From positions 1 through 64,000 of the forward strand of contig JBHEMZ010000084.1 in the NCBI GenBank assembly GCA_046262315.1: DNA of 64,000 nt. Reading direction: 5' to 3'. Made by a program: the position numbers and the translations under genes. Each line of letters starts with the position of its first letter. Position 1 is the first letter of the stretch. The notes beneath the pieces were generated by a model. It saw only the letters and a list, made by a program, of their open reading frames with translations, had not been told where the DNA came from and ran no database searches. Positions 26,005 to 36,828 of this stretch are shown here, one piece after another. Origin of the DNA: JACVRM01 sp046262315. GTDB lineage: Bacteria > Actinomycetota > Thermoleophilia > Gaiellales > Gaiellaceae.

Positions 26005-29000
26005 GTGGTGGATCCTAACGTAGGTAGCAGCGGCCGCCGGCCGCGTCGGCGTCTGATCGCGCTCGCCGCATTTGCGGCGCTGTTGGTCGTGCCCGCGCTC
26101 TCGGCCTCCACCCTGGCCGAGACGCCGGCTGTACCTCCTACCTGTGCACCAGCGTGGGGCATCGTCTCCAGCCCGAACCCGACCAGTGGCACGAACCGCC
26201 TGGGCGCTGTCAGCGCCCTCTCGCCGACGAGCGCCTGGGCGGTTGGCCACTCCGTGAACGGCACGGGCGACGAGCTACCGCTCGTCGCGCGCTGGAACGG
26301 GACGAGCTGGACGGGCTCGAATCCCGCCGCCGCCGCGGCCGGCGACTCCCGGCTGACCGGCGTCGCGCCCGTCACGGCCACCAACGTCTTCGCCGTCGGG
26401 TACACGGTCAAGGCCGACAGCTCCGTCGTACCGCTGGTACTGCGCTGGGACGGGACGAGCTGGAGCGCGTCCAACCCTGCCGCGGGCACGGGCAACCACC
26501 GGCTCACGGCCGTGACCGCCGTGTCCGCGAGCGACGTGATTGCGGTCGGCTACACCGTCGAGGCAGGCGCGAAGACTCCGCTCATCCTCCGCTGGGACGG
26601 CACCACCTGGAATGCATCGCAGCCTGCGGCCGGCACCGGCGACCACGAGCTGCGCGGCGTCGCCGCCATCTCCGGAGCCGACGTGATCGCGGTGGGTCGC
26701 ACGACGACGGGTACGGGCGACGTGCCGCTCGTGCTGCGCTGGGGCGGAACCACCTGGAACGCGTCGAACCCGCCGGCCGGCCTGGGCGACAACGTCTTGA
26801 ACGCCGTCCGCGCCGTCTCCGGTACGGACGTGGTCGCGGTGGGAACGGCGAGCACACCGGCTACGAAGGAGCCGCTCGTACTGCGCTGGAACGGCACCGT
26901 CTGGACGTCCGCCAACCCTTCGGCCGGACTCGGCGAGCACCAGCTGCTCGGGGTCGCCGCGTCCGCCGCCAACGACGTCTGGGCTGTCGGCACCACCGGC
27001 GGCACAGCCACGCTCGCCTTGCACTGGGACGGCACGGCCTGGACGAGGGCGACGACGCCGAACGGCACGGGCTCCAGCGCGCTCGCGGCCGCGAGCACCG
27101 CCGGCGCCGGTCACCTCTGGGCAGTCGGCTCAGGCGGGTCGAACACGCTGGTCGAGCACTTCGGGCCATGCCCCGAGCTCAGCGGGCGGGTCACCTCTGG
27201 GGGCGCGGCGCTCGGCGGCGTCACGGTCGCCCTGGGCGGCGCTGCCACGGGCACCACGACCACGGCGCTCGACGGCACTTACTCCTTCTCCGGACTGACG
27301 ATCGGCGCGGACTACACCGTGACACCCAGCAAGGCGAACAACACGTTCTCGCCCCCAAGCGCATCCGCGAACGACGTCGTCTACGACCGGACTCTCAACT
27401 TCGCGGCAACACCCGACGACCCGCCGGCGGCGACCACCAACCCGGCCACGGGCGTGACGCAGACCACCGCGACGCTCAACGGCACGGTCAACCCGAAGGG
27501 CAAGGCGACCACCTACCGCTTCGAGTACGGCACCACCACCGCGTACGGGTCGACCACCTCGAGCACGAGCGCCGGCTCCGACTCGCTCGACCACCCGGTC
27601 TCGGCCGGCATCTCAAGCCTGACGGCCGGCACGACTTACCACTTCCGCGTCGTCGCGACGAGCGCCGCGGGCACGGCCAGCGGGCTCGACCGCACGTTCG
27701 AAACGGCCGATCCCGCGGTTTCGCTGTCGCCCAGCTCGCCCAGTGTCACGGAAGGCGATGCGGGCGCGCAGAACGTCACCTTTACCGTCTCGCTTTCGGC
27801 GGCGTCGAGCCAGACCGTCACCGTTCAGTACGCGACCGGTGGGGGCACCGCCGCTGCGGGTACCGACTACACCGCCAAATCCGGCACGCTCAGCTTTGCG
27901 CCTGGCGAGACCTCCAAGCCGCTGGCCGTGAGCGTGATCGGCGACGACCTCGACGAAGGCGACGAGACTTTCGGCCTCGCGCTCTCCTCGCCCACCAACG
28001 CGACGATCGCTGCGGGCAGCGCGACGGTGACGATCACGGACGACGACACCAAGCCGACCGTCGACACGACTGCGGCCACGAGCGTCACGCAGACAGGCGC
28101 GACTTTGAACGGCACGGTCAACCCGCACGGGAAGGCGACGACGTACCGCTTCGAGTACGGCACGTCCCCAGGCTCGTATCCCAACTCGACGACGACCGCG
28201 GCGGCGGGCTCCGGCACGGCCGCGCAGCCTGTCTCCGCGACACTCGTAAACCTCACCGCCGGCACGACCTACTACTTCCGTCTCGTCGCGACCAGCGCCG
28301 CGGGGACGACGTACGGGGCGGAGCGGAGCTTCACCACCGGGCAGCCGTCGCTCTCGATCGCGAACGCTTCGGCCGGCGAGACGAACGCCCCGGGGACAAT
28401 GACATTCACCGTCACGCTCTCGGCCGCGTCGACCCAGCCGGTCACGGTCAGCTACGCGACCGCGGACGGTACGGCAACCGCGCCTGCGGACTTCGGTGCC
28501 ACGAGCGGCTCGGTCACCTTCAACGCAGGCCAGATCTCGAAGACCATCTCCGTCGCGATCGTCGGCGATTCGCTCGATGAGATCGACGAGACGTTCACCG
28601 TCTTGCTGTCCGGCGCGACGAACGCCTCCATCGCCGACGGTCAGGCGACAGGCACGATTGCCGACGAGGACCCGACGCCCGGGCTCGCGACCGGGAATGC
28701 GAGCGTCACCGAGGGCAATGTCGGCGCCACTCCAACGGCCGCCTTCACGGTCACGCTCGGTGCTCCGAGCGGCCGCACAGTGACCGTCGACTGGTCGACC
28801 GCCGACGGCAGCGCGGTGTCCCCGCTCGACTACGTCGGCACGTCGGGCAGCCTCACCTTTGCGCCGGGTCAGACGACCAAGACGGTGAACGTGACGGTGA
28901 ACGGCGACGTTCTGGACGAGCTCGACGAGACCTTCACGGTCAACCTCGCCGCTCCCGTCAACGCGACACTCACCGACGCTCAAGGCGTCGGCACGATCGT

Positions 29001-32000
29001 CGACGACGAAGCCGCGCCCACGCTCTCCGTGAGCGACGTCTCGGTGAACGAAGCTGACGCGGCGACGAAGAAGGCGACGTTCACGGTCACGCTTTCCGCT
29101 GCGAGCGGGCTGACGGTGACCGTGGACTACGCGACGCAGAACGTGACGGCCGTCTCGCCCGCGGATTACGACACGACGTCCGGGACGCTCACGTTCGCGC
29201 CGGGGCAGACGTCGAAAGCGGTCGACGTGACATTCCGAAACGACGCGCTCGACGAGCCTGATGAGACGTTCGACCTCAAGCTGTCGAATCCGGCGAACGC
29301 GACCATCTCCGACAGCAGCGGTACCGCCACGATCCTCGACGACGACGCCACGTCCAGCGTTTCCGTCAACGACGTCTCCGTCAGCGAGGGCGACTCGGGT
29401 ACGACGATCGCCACGTTCACCGTGACGCCGTCGGCCGCGAGCGGTCGCGCGACGTCGGTCAGCTACGCGACGCAGGACGCCTCTGCGACCCAGCCGGCGG
29501 ACTACGCGTCGGCGAGCGGGACGATCGCGTTCGCCGCCGGCGAGACGTCCAAGACGGTCGCCGTCACGGTCAACGGCGACCACCCGGACGAGAATGACGA
29601 GACGTTCAACCTCGTGCTCTCGTCGCCGTCGAACCTGACGCTCGGCAAGGCGACCGGCGTCGGAACGATCCGCGACGACGATACGAGGCCGGCCGCCACG
29701 ACGAGCGCCGCGTCGGGTGAAGGCGAGACCGGCGCGACGCTGAACGGGAGCGTCAACCCGAACGGGAAGGCGACGACGTACCGCTTCGAGTACGGCCTGA
29801 GCACCGCGTACGGCTCACAGACGGCCGTTGCATCGCTGCCCGCGGGCACCGCCGCCCAGTCCGTCTCGGCCGCGATCTCGGGGCTGACAGCCTCGACGCT
29901 CTACCACTACCGCCTGACCGCCGCGAGCCCCGCCGGATCTACGGACGGTACCGACGGAACCTTCACCACCCGCGATCCGGTGCTGTCGGTGAGCGCAGAC
30001 GCAGCGACCGTCGCGGAGGGCGACTCGGCGTCAGTGAACGCGAATTTCACCGTAAAGCTCTCGTCCGCGAGCTCGAAGAGCGTCACCGTCCAGTACGCCG
30101 CGCAGGGCAACGATGCCACTGCCGGCGAGGACTTCGCGGCCACGGCCGGGACGCTCACCTTCGCGGCCGGGCAAACGCAGAAGACGGTCACCGTGCCCGT
30201 GCTGCCCGACACGGTGGACGAAGACGACGAGACCTTCAAGCTCGTCCTCTCGAGCCCGGCGAGCGCGACGCTCGGCACGGCGCAGGCAACCGTCACGATC
30301 ATCGACAACGACCCGCTGGCGAAGCTCACCGTCGACGACGTCTCCAAGCTCGAGGGCACGGGGGGAACGACGACGTTCACTTTCAACGTTCGGCTCGCGC
30401 CTACGAGCGGCCGCACCGTGACGGTTCAGTACGCGACGCAGGACGGCTCGGCGGTTGCGGGCTCCGACTACACCGCGAAGACCGCGACGCTGACGTTCGC
30501 GAAGGGTGAGACGGTGAAGCAGGTGGACGTGACCGTGACGGGGGACTCCACCTTCGAGGCCGACGAGACCTTCTCGCTGGCGCTGTCGAACGTCGGCAAG
30601 GCGGAGATCCAGGACTCGATCGGCGTGGCCACGATCCGCAACGACGACACGGCGCCGTACCTCTCCATCGACGACAAGTCGATCATCGAGGGCAACAGCG
30701 GCACCGCGAGCCTCGTCCTGACCGTCAAGCTCTGCCAGCCCGGCACGGGCCAGGCCGACCAGCCGGCGTGCGTGGCCGTTGGCAGCGGTCTGCCGGCGAT
30801 GGCCAAGTACGCGAGCGCAAACGGCAGCGCGACGGCGCCGTCGGACTACGACGCGGTCGCGGGCACGCTGACGATCCCTGCGGGGCAGACGAGCGGCACG
30901 ATCGCGGTCCCCGTCAAGGGCGACGCCATCTACGAGCCTGACGAGACCTTCACTGTCACGCTTACCGAGCCGGTCAACGCCAACATGGCGCGCGACAAGG
31001 GCACGGGCACGGTCCGCAACGACGATCAGCCGCCGGTGGTGTCGATCAACGACTCGAACGCGGCCGAGGGCGGCGCGGTCGAGTTCACGGTGACGCTCTG
31101 TGCGCCCGGCACGGGCGGCAAAGGTATGCCCGCCTGCGTTCCGACCGTGAGCGGCGTCGACGTCGAGGTGACGTGGGCGGCGCAGTCCGGCAATCAGTGC
31201 GGAGCGTCTCCGCCGGCGTTCGACACGCTCGACTTCCAGGCGGTTGGCGGCCTGCGCCACATCGCGCCCGGCAAGCAGACAGTGACGCTGAGCGTGCCGA
31301 CGACACCGGACAAGCTCAAGGAGCCGGACAAGAAGTTCTGCGCGAAGATCACGTTGCCGGGCGGCTCGCCGGCGGTGCTCGGCCGCGACTTCGGCGTCGG
31401 GACGATCGTCGACGACGATTCGCCGCCGACCGTCTCGATCAACGACGTGACCGTCACCGAGGGGGACGCGGGTCAGCCCGTTGCGAGCTTCACGGTCACG
31501 TTCTCGAACCCGAGCGAGATCTGCGCGCCGGCGCCCGAGGACTTCTGCGGTGCCTCCGTCAAGTGGGCCACCCAGGCCGGTACGGCCGGCACGCCCGCGG
31601 ACTTCTCGACGGCGAGCGGCTCGGTGCACATGACGCCCCCCGACCCCGAGGCCTCGTTCAGCTACCAGCTCTCCTATCGGGTCGACGTGCCCGTCGCGCC
31701 CGATGCGCTCGACGAGCCCGACGAGCAGTTCGCGGTCGCGCTCTCCGATCCGAAGCATGCCACCCTCGGTCGTGTAACCGGCACGGCGACGGTGGTCGAC
31801 GACGACTCGCCGCCGCTTGCGACCACCGACGGCGCGGGCGACCTGACCACGTCGTCGGCGACCTTGAACGGGCGGATCTCCCCGAGCGGCAAGGCCACGA
31901 GCGTCTGGTTCGAGTACGGGCCGACGATCGCGTACGGCAGCTCGACACAGCCGATCGCGTTGGGCGCCGACGGCGCCGAGCACGCCATAGCCGCCCCGAT

Positions 32001-32778
32001 CACGGGCCTCGCGTTCGGCACCACGTACCACTTCCGCATCGTGGCCCGGAATGCCACCGGCACCACCTACGGCGCCGACCGGCTCGCGCCCACCGCGCTG
32101 CCGAGAACACTCGTGACGACGGGCGGGGCCGCGAACCCGACCATCTCCGAGTTGACGGTCGGCGGCGCGATCAGAACCTGGGGTCAGGCGACCACGTGGT
32201 GGTTCGAGTACGGGCTCACGAGCTCCTACGGCTCATCGACTCCGGTCCAGACGATCGCCGCGGGCGCTCTCGATGCGCCCGAGCAGACGGTCTCCACGAA
32301 GATCGGTGGGCTGAGCGACAACAGGACGTACCACTTCCGTCTCGTCGCCACGCGCGGGGACGACACCGTCTACGGTGCGGACGCCACGGGCGAGACGCAG
32401 GCGCGCCAGGTCGATCGCGCCCAGCCTGTCGTGCGCTTCCTCCGTGGCAAGGGCAGGGTGCAGGCCTCGACCGTCTCGGTCGGCGTGAAGTGCCTGCAGG
32501 CAGAGGGGCTCTGCCGCGGAGTCGTGGCGCTCGAGGCGCCCACGCGCTCGCTCGCGGCCAAGGGAGCGAAGGCGGGTAACCAGACCGTCGGCAAGGCGGC
32601 GTTCTCGGCCAGGCTCGGGAAGACGGCGACGATCAAGATCCGCCTCTCGGCGAGCGCCATGCGGGTGCTCAGGCGCACGGGTGTCCTGCGCGTGACCGCG
32701 GTCGTCTCTGCGCGCGACGCGGTCCTGGCGGCGAAGACGAGCCGCCACGCCCTCACGCTGCGGGCGCCGCGCCGCTGA
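26005..32778 (+). CDS. Giant secreted propeller / Calx-beta / FN3-like surface protein
   Basis: 2257 aa. A signal peptide (arginine-rich n-region, then LIALAAFAALLVVPALSAS) is followed by seven repeats of about 50 aa with the pattern (V/A)xAVG...LxLRWxGTxW (residues about 50-387), a predicted seven-bladed propeller. A carboxypeptidase-regulatory-like domain follows near 388-470 (SGRVTSGGAALGGVTVALGG). Then come FN3-like modules carrying GKATTYRFEYG and Calx-beta domains carrying SVTEGD...FTV...DExDETF...DDD. I count ten Calx-beta and five FN3-like modules. The C-terminal 130 residues are a different, basic domain. Calx-beta domains bind Ca2+ in adhesins. No sortase or membrane anchor is visible, so retention at the surface is unexplained. 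Stands alone. Confidence 0.9.
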   Translation: MVDPNVGSSGRRPRRRLIALAAFAALLVVPALSASTLAETPAVPPTCAPAWGIVSSPNPTSGTNRLGAVSALSPTSAWAVGHSVNGTGDELPLVARWNGTSWTGSNPAAAAAGDSRLTGVAPVTATNVFAVGYTVKADSSVVPLVLRWDGTSWSASNPAAGTGNHRLTAVTAVSASDVIAVGYTVEAGAKTPLILRWDGTTWNASQPAAGTGDHELRGVAAISGADVIAVGRTTTGTGDVPLVLRWGGTTWNASNPPAGLGDNVLNAVRAVSGTDVVAVGTASTPATKEPLVLRWNGTVWTSANPSAGLGEHQLLGVAASAANDVWAVGTTGGTATLALHWDGTAWTRATTPNGTGSSALAAASTAGAGHLWAVGSGGSNTLVEHFGPCPELSGRVTSGGAALGGVTVALGGAATGTTTTALDGTYSFSGLTIGADYTVTPSKANNTFSPPSASANDVVYDRTLNFAATPDDPPAATTNPATGVTQTTATLNGTVNPKGKATTYRFEYGTTTAYGSTTSSTSAGSDSLDHPVSAGISSLTAGTTYHFRVVATSAAGTASGLDRTFETADPAVSLSPSSPSVTEGDAGAQNVTFTVSLSAASSQTVTVQYATGGGTAAAGTDYTAKSGTLSFAPGETSKPLAVSVIGDDLDEGDETFGLALSSPTNATIAAGSATVTITDDDTKPTVDTTAATSVTQTGATLNGTVNPHGKATTYRFEYGTSPGSYPNSTTTAAAGSGTAAQPVSATLVNLTAGTTYYFRLVATSAAGTTYGAERSFTTGQPSLSIANASAGETNAPGTMTFTVTLSAASTQPVTVSYATADGTATAPADFGATSGSVTFNAGQISKTISVAIVGDSLDEIDETFTVLLSGATNASIADGQATGTIADEDPTPGLATGNASVTEGNVGATPTAAFTVTLGAPSGRTVTVDWSTADGSAVSPLDYVGTSGSLTFAPGQTTKTVNVTVNGDVLDELDETFTVNLAAPVNATLTDAQGVGTIVDDEAAPTLSVSDVSVNEADAATKKATFTVTLSAASGLTVTVDYATQNVTAVSPADYDTTSGTLTFAPGQTSKAVDVTFRNDALDEPDETFDLKLSNPANATISDSSGTATILDDDATSSVSVNDVSVSEGDSGTTIATFTVTPSAASGRATSVSYATQDASATQPADYASASGTIAFAAGETSKTVAVTVNGDHPDENDETFNLVLSSPSNLTLGKATGVGTIRDDDTRPAATTSAASGEGETGATLNGSVNPNGKATTYRFEYGLSTAYGSQTAVASLPAGTAAQSVSAAISGLTASTLYHYRLTAASPAGSTDGTDGTFTTRDPVLSVSADAATVAEGDSASVNANFTVKLSSASSKSVTVQYAAQGNDATAGEDFAATAGTLTFAAGQTQKTVTVPVLPDTVDEDDETFKLVLSSPASATLGTAQATVTIIDNDPLAKLTVDDVSKLEGTGGTTTFTFNVRLAPTSGRTVTVQYATQDGSAVAGSDYTAKTATLTFAKGETVKQVDVTVTGDSTFEADETFSLALSNVGKAEIQDSIGVATIRNDDTAPYLSIDDKSIIEGNSGTASLVLTVKLCQPGTGQADQPACVAVGSGLPAMAKYASANGSATAPSDYDAVAGTLTIPAGQTSGTIAVPVKGDAIYEPDETFTVTLTEPVNANMARDKGTGTVRNDDQPPVVSINDSNAAEGGAVEFTVTLCAPGTGGKGMPACVPTVSGVDVEVTWAAQSGNQCGASPPAFDTLDFQAVGGLRHIAPGKQTVTLSVPTTPDKLKEPDKKFCAKITLPGGSPAVLGRDFGVGTIVDDDSPPTVSINDVTVTEGDAGQPVASFTVTFSNPSEICAPAPEDFCGASVKWATQAGTAGTPADFSTASGSVHMTPPDPEASFSYQLSYRVDVPVAPDALDEPDEQFAVALSDPKHATLGRVTGTATVVDDDSPPLATTDGAGDLTTSSATLNGRISPSGKATSVWFEYGPTIAYGSSTQPIALGADGAEHAIAAPITGLAFGTTYHFRIVARNATGTTYGADRLAPTALPRTLVTTGGAANPTISELTVGGAIRTWGQATTWWFEYGLTSSYGSSTPVQTIAAGALDAPEQTVSTKIGGLSDNRTYHFRLVATRGDDTVYGADATGETQARQVDRAQPVVRFLRGKGRVQASTVSVGVKCLQAEGLCRGVVALEAPTRSLAAKGAKAGNQTVGKAAFSARLGKTATIKIRLSASAMRVLRRTGVLRVTAVVSARDAVLAAKTSRHALTLRAPRR

Positions 32779-32865
32779 CGTCCCGCCGCTTGTGCAGCGG
32801 CGAAGCGGCGAGTCTGATAGAAACCTGCCGCGCCGGGGAGCCCTCGGCGTTGACTTTGTGACGAC

Positions 32866-34917
32866 ATGATCGCCGCGTTCTTCCGAGACCACGCCGTGCT
32901 GTTCGCGCTCCTGTGCTCGGGCGCCGGCATCGCCTACGCGGTCGGCCTGACGGCGTGGCTGCTCTCGCGTCCGGCGGGCACCGAGCGCATGCAGGCGATC
33001 TCCCGCGCCGTGCAGGAGGGCGCTTCGGCCTATCTGCGCCGGCAGTACACGACGATCGCAGGCGTCGCCGTCGTGCTCTTCGTTGGCATCGGCTTCTGGA
33101 ACGACCTCGGCTGGGGAACGGCGTTCGGCTTTTTGGTCGGTGCGGTGCTGTCGGCGGCGGCCGGCTTCATCGGCATGAACGTCGCCGTGCGCGCCAACGT
33201 GCGCACCGCCGAGGCCGCGAAGGGTGGAGTCAAGCCCGCGCTCCTGGTCGCCTTCGGCGCCGGCTCGGTCACGGGGCTGATGGTGGTCGGGCTCGGCCTC
33301 CTCGGCGTCGCCGGCTACTACGGCGTGCTCACGCAGATCTTCGACTACGGCGACAAGTCGGCCACGGAGCACCTGATCGGCCTCGCGTTCGGCGGCTCGC
33401 TCATCTCTGTCTTCGCGCGCCTCGGCGGCGGCATCTACACGAAGGCTGCGGACGTCGGCGCCGACCTCGTCGGCAAGGTCGAAGCGGGCATCCCCGAGGA
33501 CGACCCGCGCAACCCGGCCGTGATCGCCGACAACGTGGGGGACAACGTCGGCGACTGCGCCGGCATGGCCGCCGACCTCTTCGAGACCTACGCCGTCACG
33601 GCCGTTGCCGTCATGTTCCTGGCAGCGCTGAACTTCCCCGGCGGCCTCGTCGTCTATCCGCTCGCCATCGGCGGTGTGGCCATCCTCGCCTCGATCATCG
33701 GCACGCAGTTCATCCGCTTCGGCAGCGGGCGCTCGATCATGGGCGCGCTCTACAACGCGGTGATCGTCTCGACGGTGCTCTCGGCGCTCGGGTTCATCCC
33801 GGTGACGATGGCGTTCGACGACTTCGTCGGCCGCTTCGGCTTCTGGGAGCTCTACGGCTGCACGCTGATCGGGCTCGGCGTGACGTTCCTGCTCGTCGCG
33901 ATCACCGAGTTCTACACGGGCACCCGCTGGCGCCCGGTGCGCGGGATCTCGGAGGCCTCCGTAACCGGCCACGCGACCAACATCATCGAGGGGCTCGCCG
34001 TCGGCATGCAGGCGACGGCACTGCCGGTGATCGTGATCGCGGCCGGGATCATCGGCGCGTACGAGCTCACCGACGACGTCTACGGCGTGGGCGTGGCCGT
34101 GATGGCCCAGCTCGCAATGACGGGCATGATCGTCGCGCTCGACGCCTACGGGCCCGTGACCGACAACGCGGGCGGCATTGCCGAGATGGCTGATCTGGAC
34201 GAATCGGTGCGCGGCGTCACGGATCCGCTCGACGCCGTCGGCAACACGACGAAGGCTGTCACGAAGGGCTACGCGATCGGCTCGGCCGGCCTTGCGGCGC
34301 TCATCCTCTTCGACGGCTACCGGACGGAGCTCCGGAACGAGGAGATCGTGGCGACGTTCTCGATCAACGACCCATGGGTGATCGCGGGCCTGTTCGTCGG
34401 CGGGATGATGCCGTACCTGTTCTCGTCGCTCGCGATGCAGGCGGTCGGGCGCGTCGGCGGGCAGGTGGTGCAGGAGGTGCGCCGCCAGTTCAACGAGAAC
34501 CCGGGGATCATGGAGGGGACGGTGCGGCCCGAATACGGCCGCACGGTCGACATCGTCACCAAGGCCGCCATCCGGCGGATGATGCTGCCGAGCCTGATCC
34601 CGGTGGCGATTCCGGTCACCGTCGGCATCATCAACCCGCGCATGCTCGGGGGGCTGCTGATCGGGACGATCGTGACCGGAATCTTCCTCGCCATCGCCAT
34701 GACCTCCGGCGGCGGCGCGTGGGACAACGCGAAGAAGCTGATCGAGGACGGCGCCCACGGCGGCAAGGGCTCGGAGGCGCACGCGGCAGCCGTCACGGGG
34801 GACACGGTGGGCGACCCGTACAAGGACACGGCCGGGCCGGCCATCAACCCGATGATCAAGATCGCCAACATCGTGGCGATCCTCGCCATTCCTCTCATCG
34901 CCTCGATTCACGGCTAA
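32866..34917 (+). CDS. hppA: Membrane-bound proton-translocating pyrophosphatase, K+-independent type
   Basis: 683 aa, about 15-16 membrane helices. Couples PPi hydrolysis to cation pumping. Substrate-site motifs include [39 protein letters not shown] (near residue 220), [16 protein letters not shown] and, at the C-terminus, [18 protein letters not shown]. The sequence [16 protein letters not shown] has lysine where K+-dependent enzymes have alanine, which marks the K+-independent H+-pumping class. The ATG at 32866 is used; the leader has no clear ribosome binding site. Confidence 0.96.
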   Translation: MIAAFFRDHAVLFALLCSGAGIAYAVGLTAWLLSRPAGTERMQAISRAVQEGASAYLRRQYTTIAGVAVVLFVGIGFWNDLGWGTAFGFLVGAVLSAAAGFIGMNVAVRANVRTAEAAKGGVKPALLVAFGAGSVTGLMVVGLGLLGVAGYYGVLTQIFDYGDKSATEHLIGLAFGGSLISVFARLGGGIYTKAADVGADLVGKVEAGIPEDDPRNPAVIADNVGDNVGDCAGMAADLFETYAVTAVAVMFLAALNFPGGLVVYPLAIGGVAILASIIGTQFIRFGSGRSIMGALYNAVIVSTVLSALGFIPVTMAFDDFVGRFGFWELYGCTLIGLGVTFLLVAITEFYTGTRWRPVRGISEASVTGHATNIIEGLAVGMQATALPVIVIAAGIIGAYELTDDVYGVGVAVMAQLAMTGMIVALDAYGPVTDNAGGIAEMADLDESVRGVTDPLDAVGNTTKAVTKGYAIGSAGLAALILFDGYRTELRNEEIVATFSINDPWVIAGLFVGGMMPYLFSSLAMQAVGRVGGQVVQEVRRQFNENPGIMEGTVRPEYGRTVDIVTKAAIRRMMLPSLIPVAIPVTVGIINPRMLGGLLIGTIVTGIFLAIAMTSGGGAWDNAKKLIEDGAHGGKGSEAHAAAVTGDTVGDPYKDTAGPAINPMIKIANIVAILAIPLIASIHG

Positions 34918-34945
34918 GCCACGCGTCCGCCCTCGAGGCCCTGCA

Positions 34946-34951
34946 TAGGGT
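34946..34951 (+). promoter_or_regulatory. -10 box, leaderless type
   Basis: TAGGGT, 6 nt before the GTG at 34958. Confidence 0.45.
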
Positions 34952-34957
34952 TAGGCC

Positions 34958-35419
34958 GTGGCTACGGGGGAGACGTCGGGGGCGCGCCGCGTCGGGCGTT
35001 CGCTGCTCGTTCTGGGGGGTGTCGTGCTCGCGGTGGTGCTCTTTCTCGTCCTGCGTCCGGGCGGCAACGACGTCGCGGCCCCGACCCCGACCACGACGAC
35101 CACCACGTCGACTGCTCCTGCGACGACCACCACGACGACGGCTCCGCCGCCGGACCGCACGACCGTGATGATCACGATTCGCGACGGCCAGCCGGTCGGC
35201 GGCATTCGGCGAGCGCGTGTCGAGCGCGGGGAGCGGGTCCTCCTCGTCGTGCGCTCGGACGTCCCGGACGAGGTGCACCTGCACGGGTACGACCTCAGCC
35301 GCGACGTTCGCGCCGGCGGCATCGTGAGGCTCGCCTTCGTCGCCGACGTGGAGGGGCGCTTCGAGGTCGAGCTCGAGGAGCGGCACCTCCAGATCGCCGA
35401 GCTCGAGGTCACGCCGTGA
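34958..35419 (+). CDS. Membrane-anchored cupredoxin-like protein
   Basis: 153 aa. One membrane helix (LLVLGGVVLAVVLFLVL, about 16-34) is followed by a threonine/proline linker (about 41-67) and a beta-rich extracytoplasmic domain with VLLVVRSDVPDEVHLHGYDL and FVADVEGRFEVEL. The HLHGYD block matches cupredoxin-like domains found beside copper or iron transport genes. A full Cys/Met/His blue-copper set is not evident, so metal binding is uncertain. Its stop overlaps the start of the downstream pseudogene as GTGA (35416-35419). Confidence 0.78.
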   Translation: MATGETSGARRVGRSLLVLGGVVLAVVLFLVLRPGGNDVAAPTPTTTTTTSTAPATTTTTTAPPPDRTTVMITIRDGQPVGGIRRARVERGERVLLVVRSDVPDEVHLHGYDLSRDVRAGGIVRLAFVADVEGRFEVELEERHLQIAELEVTP

Positions 35420-36828
35420 AGCGAGCGCTGGCGGTCGCCGGGCTCGGCGCGCTGCTCGCTCCGCCCGCGGCCGCGGCGCACGGCATCGGCGGCGTGCGAG
35501 ACCTGCCCCTGCCGCCGTAGCTCTTCTACTACGGGGGAACCGCGGCGCTGGTGCTCTCGTTCATGCTGCTCGGCGCGCTCTGGCGGCGTCCCCGCCTCGC
35601 CGAGCCTGCCGAGCGGCCGCTCCCCGACGGGCTGCAGCGCGTGCTGCTTTCGACTGTGCTGCGAGCGGTCGGAGGTGGCCTCGGCTTCTTTCTCTTCGTG
35701 GTCGTCCTGCTGGCCGCGCTCGCCGGCGAGAACGACTCGCGCGAGAATCTCGCGCCGACGTTCGTCTACGTGATCTTCTGGCTCGGCCTCGTGCCGGTGG
35801 TCGAGCTCTTCGGCAACGTCTGGACGGTACTGAGCCCCTGGCGGGCGGCTGCCGACGCATATGTCTGGGCGGCGCGTCGGCTCGGTGCCGAGCCGCGTGC
35901 GCTTTCGCGCTACCCGGCGGGCTGGGGGCTCTGGCCCGGCGCAGTCCTGCTCGGCGCCTGGACGGCGCTCGAGCTTGCCTACGTCGACCCGGCGAACGCG
36001 CGGGCGCTCGCGCTCGCCATCCTGCTCTACTCGTACGTGACCTGGCTCGGCATGGCGGTGTACGGCCGCGAGGCCTAGGCATCGAGCGGCGAGGCGTTCA
36101 ACGTCTACTTCGGCCTGCTGGCGCGTCTCGGCCCGTTCGGCTCGCGGAAGCGCGACGACGGCGTCCGCGAGCTGGTGATCCGGCCGCCGCTCCACGGCCT
36201 CGGTCGCCCTGAGCCGCAGCCCGGACTGCTGGCGTTCGTCGCGGTCATGCTCGGCTCGGTCGGCTTCGACGGCTTCAGCCGGACGTCGTCCTGGCAGAAC
36301 CTTCGCTTCGACGTGCTCGGCGAAAATCGCTCCCGGGGCCGCTGCCGACCTCGCTTCGACGCTCTTCAACCTCGCCGGACTCCCCGTCGCCGCGGCGCTC
36401 GTCGCGATCGCCTACCTGGCAGCGGTCTGGGCAGCGGAGGCCATCTCCGGCGATCGCCGGCTGCGCAACGAGTTCCTGCTCAGCCTCGTGCCGATCGCGC
36501 TCGCCTATGCCGTGGCGCATTACTTCTCGCTGCTCCTGACCCAGGGTCAGTTCGCGCTGCCGCTTGCCTCGGATCCGCTCGGGCGGGACTGGGACCTGCT
36601 TGGAACCGCCGACTACCGGTCGAACCTGGCTCCGCTCTCGCCAACGCGATCTGGTATGTGCAGGTCGGCGCCCTCGTTGCGGGCCACGTGCTTGGGCTGG
36701 TGCTGGCGCACGACCGCGCCGTCGCGCTGGTGGGCTCCGCACGCACCGCGCTTCGCAGTCAGTACGCGATGCTCGTCCTGATGGTGATGTACACGGTCGG
36801 CGGCCTGTGGCTGCTCTCACAGGGCTAG
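35416..36828 (+). pseudogene. Inactivated polytopic membrane-protein gene (two nonsense codons, two frameshifts)
   Basis: Joined across frames, this encodes about 470 residues: a signal-like start (MKRALAVAGLGALLAPPAAA, then AHGIGG) and about ten hydrophobic helices. TAG codons interrupt it at 35518-35520 (between LPP and LFYYGG) and 36076-36078 (between GREA and ASSGEAFNVYFG). One frameshift lies near 36324-36327 (at AAAA) and another near 36632-36642. Past each break a good hydrophobic sequence resumes in a new frame and ends at the TAG 36826-36828. Layout and the AHGIGG start resemble actinobacterial proteins sometimes labelled FedB (fenitrothion hydrolase subunit); that identity is weak. 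Its partner is the cupredoxin-like gene just upstream. Sequence error cannot explain four lesions easily. Confidence 0.8.

Noticed and set aside
32233..34911. Very long antisense open frame (about 890 codons) opposite hppA and the surface protein, and similar ones opposite uvrA, trkA, the APC permeases and pcrA
   Set aside because: Composition is Arg/His/Asp-rich with no hydrophobic pattern or motif. Such frames arise on the opposite strand of GC-rich genes with strong third-position bias.
35518..36078. Two TAG codons read as recoding (for example pyrrolysine)
   Set aside because: TAG ends many intact genes here (uvrA, ecfT, the glycosylase). The same gene also has two frameshifts, and no recoding element is visible.
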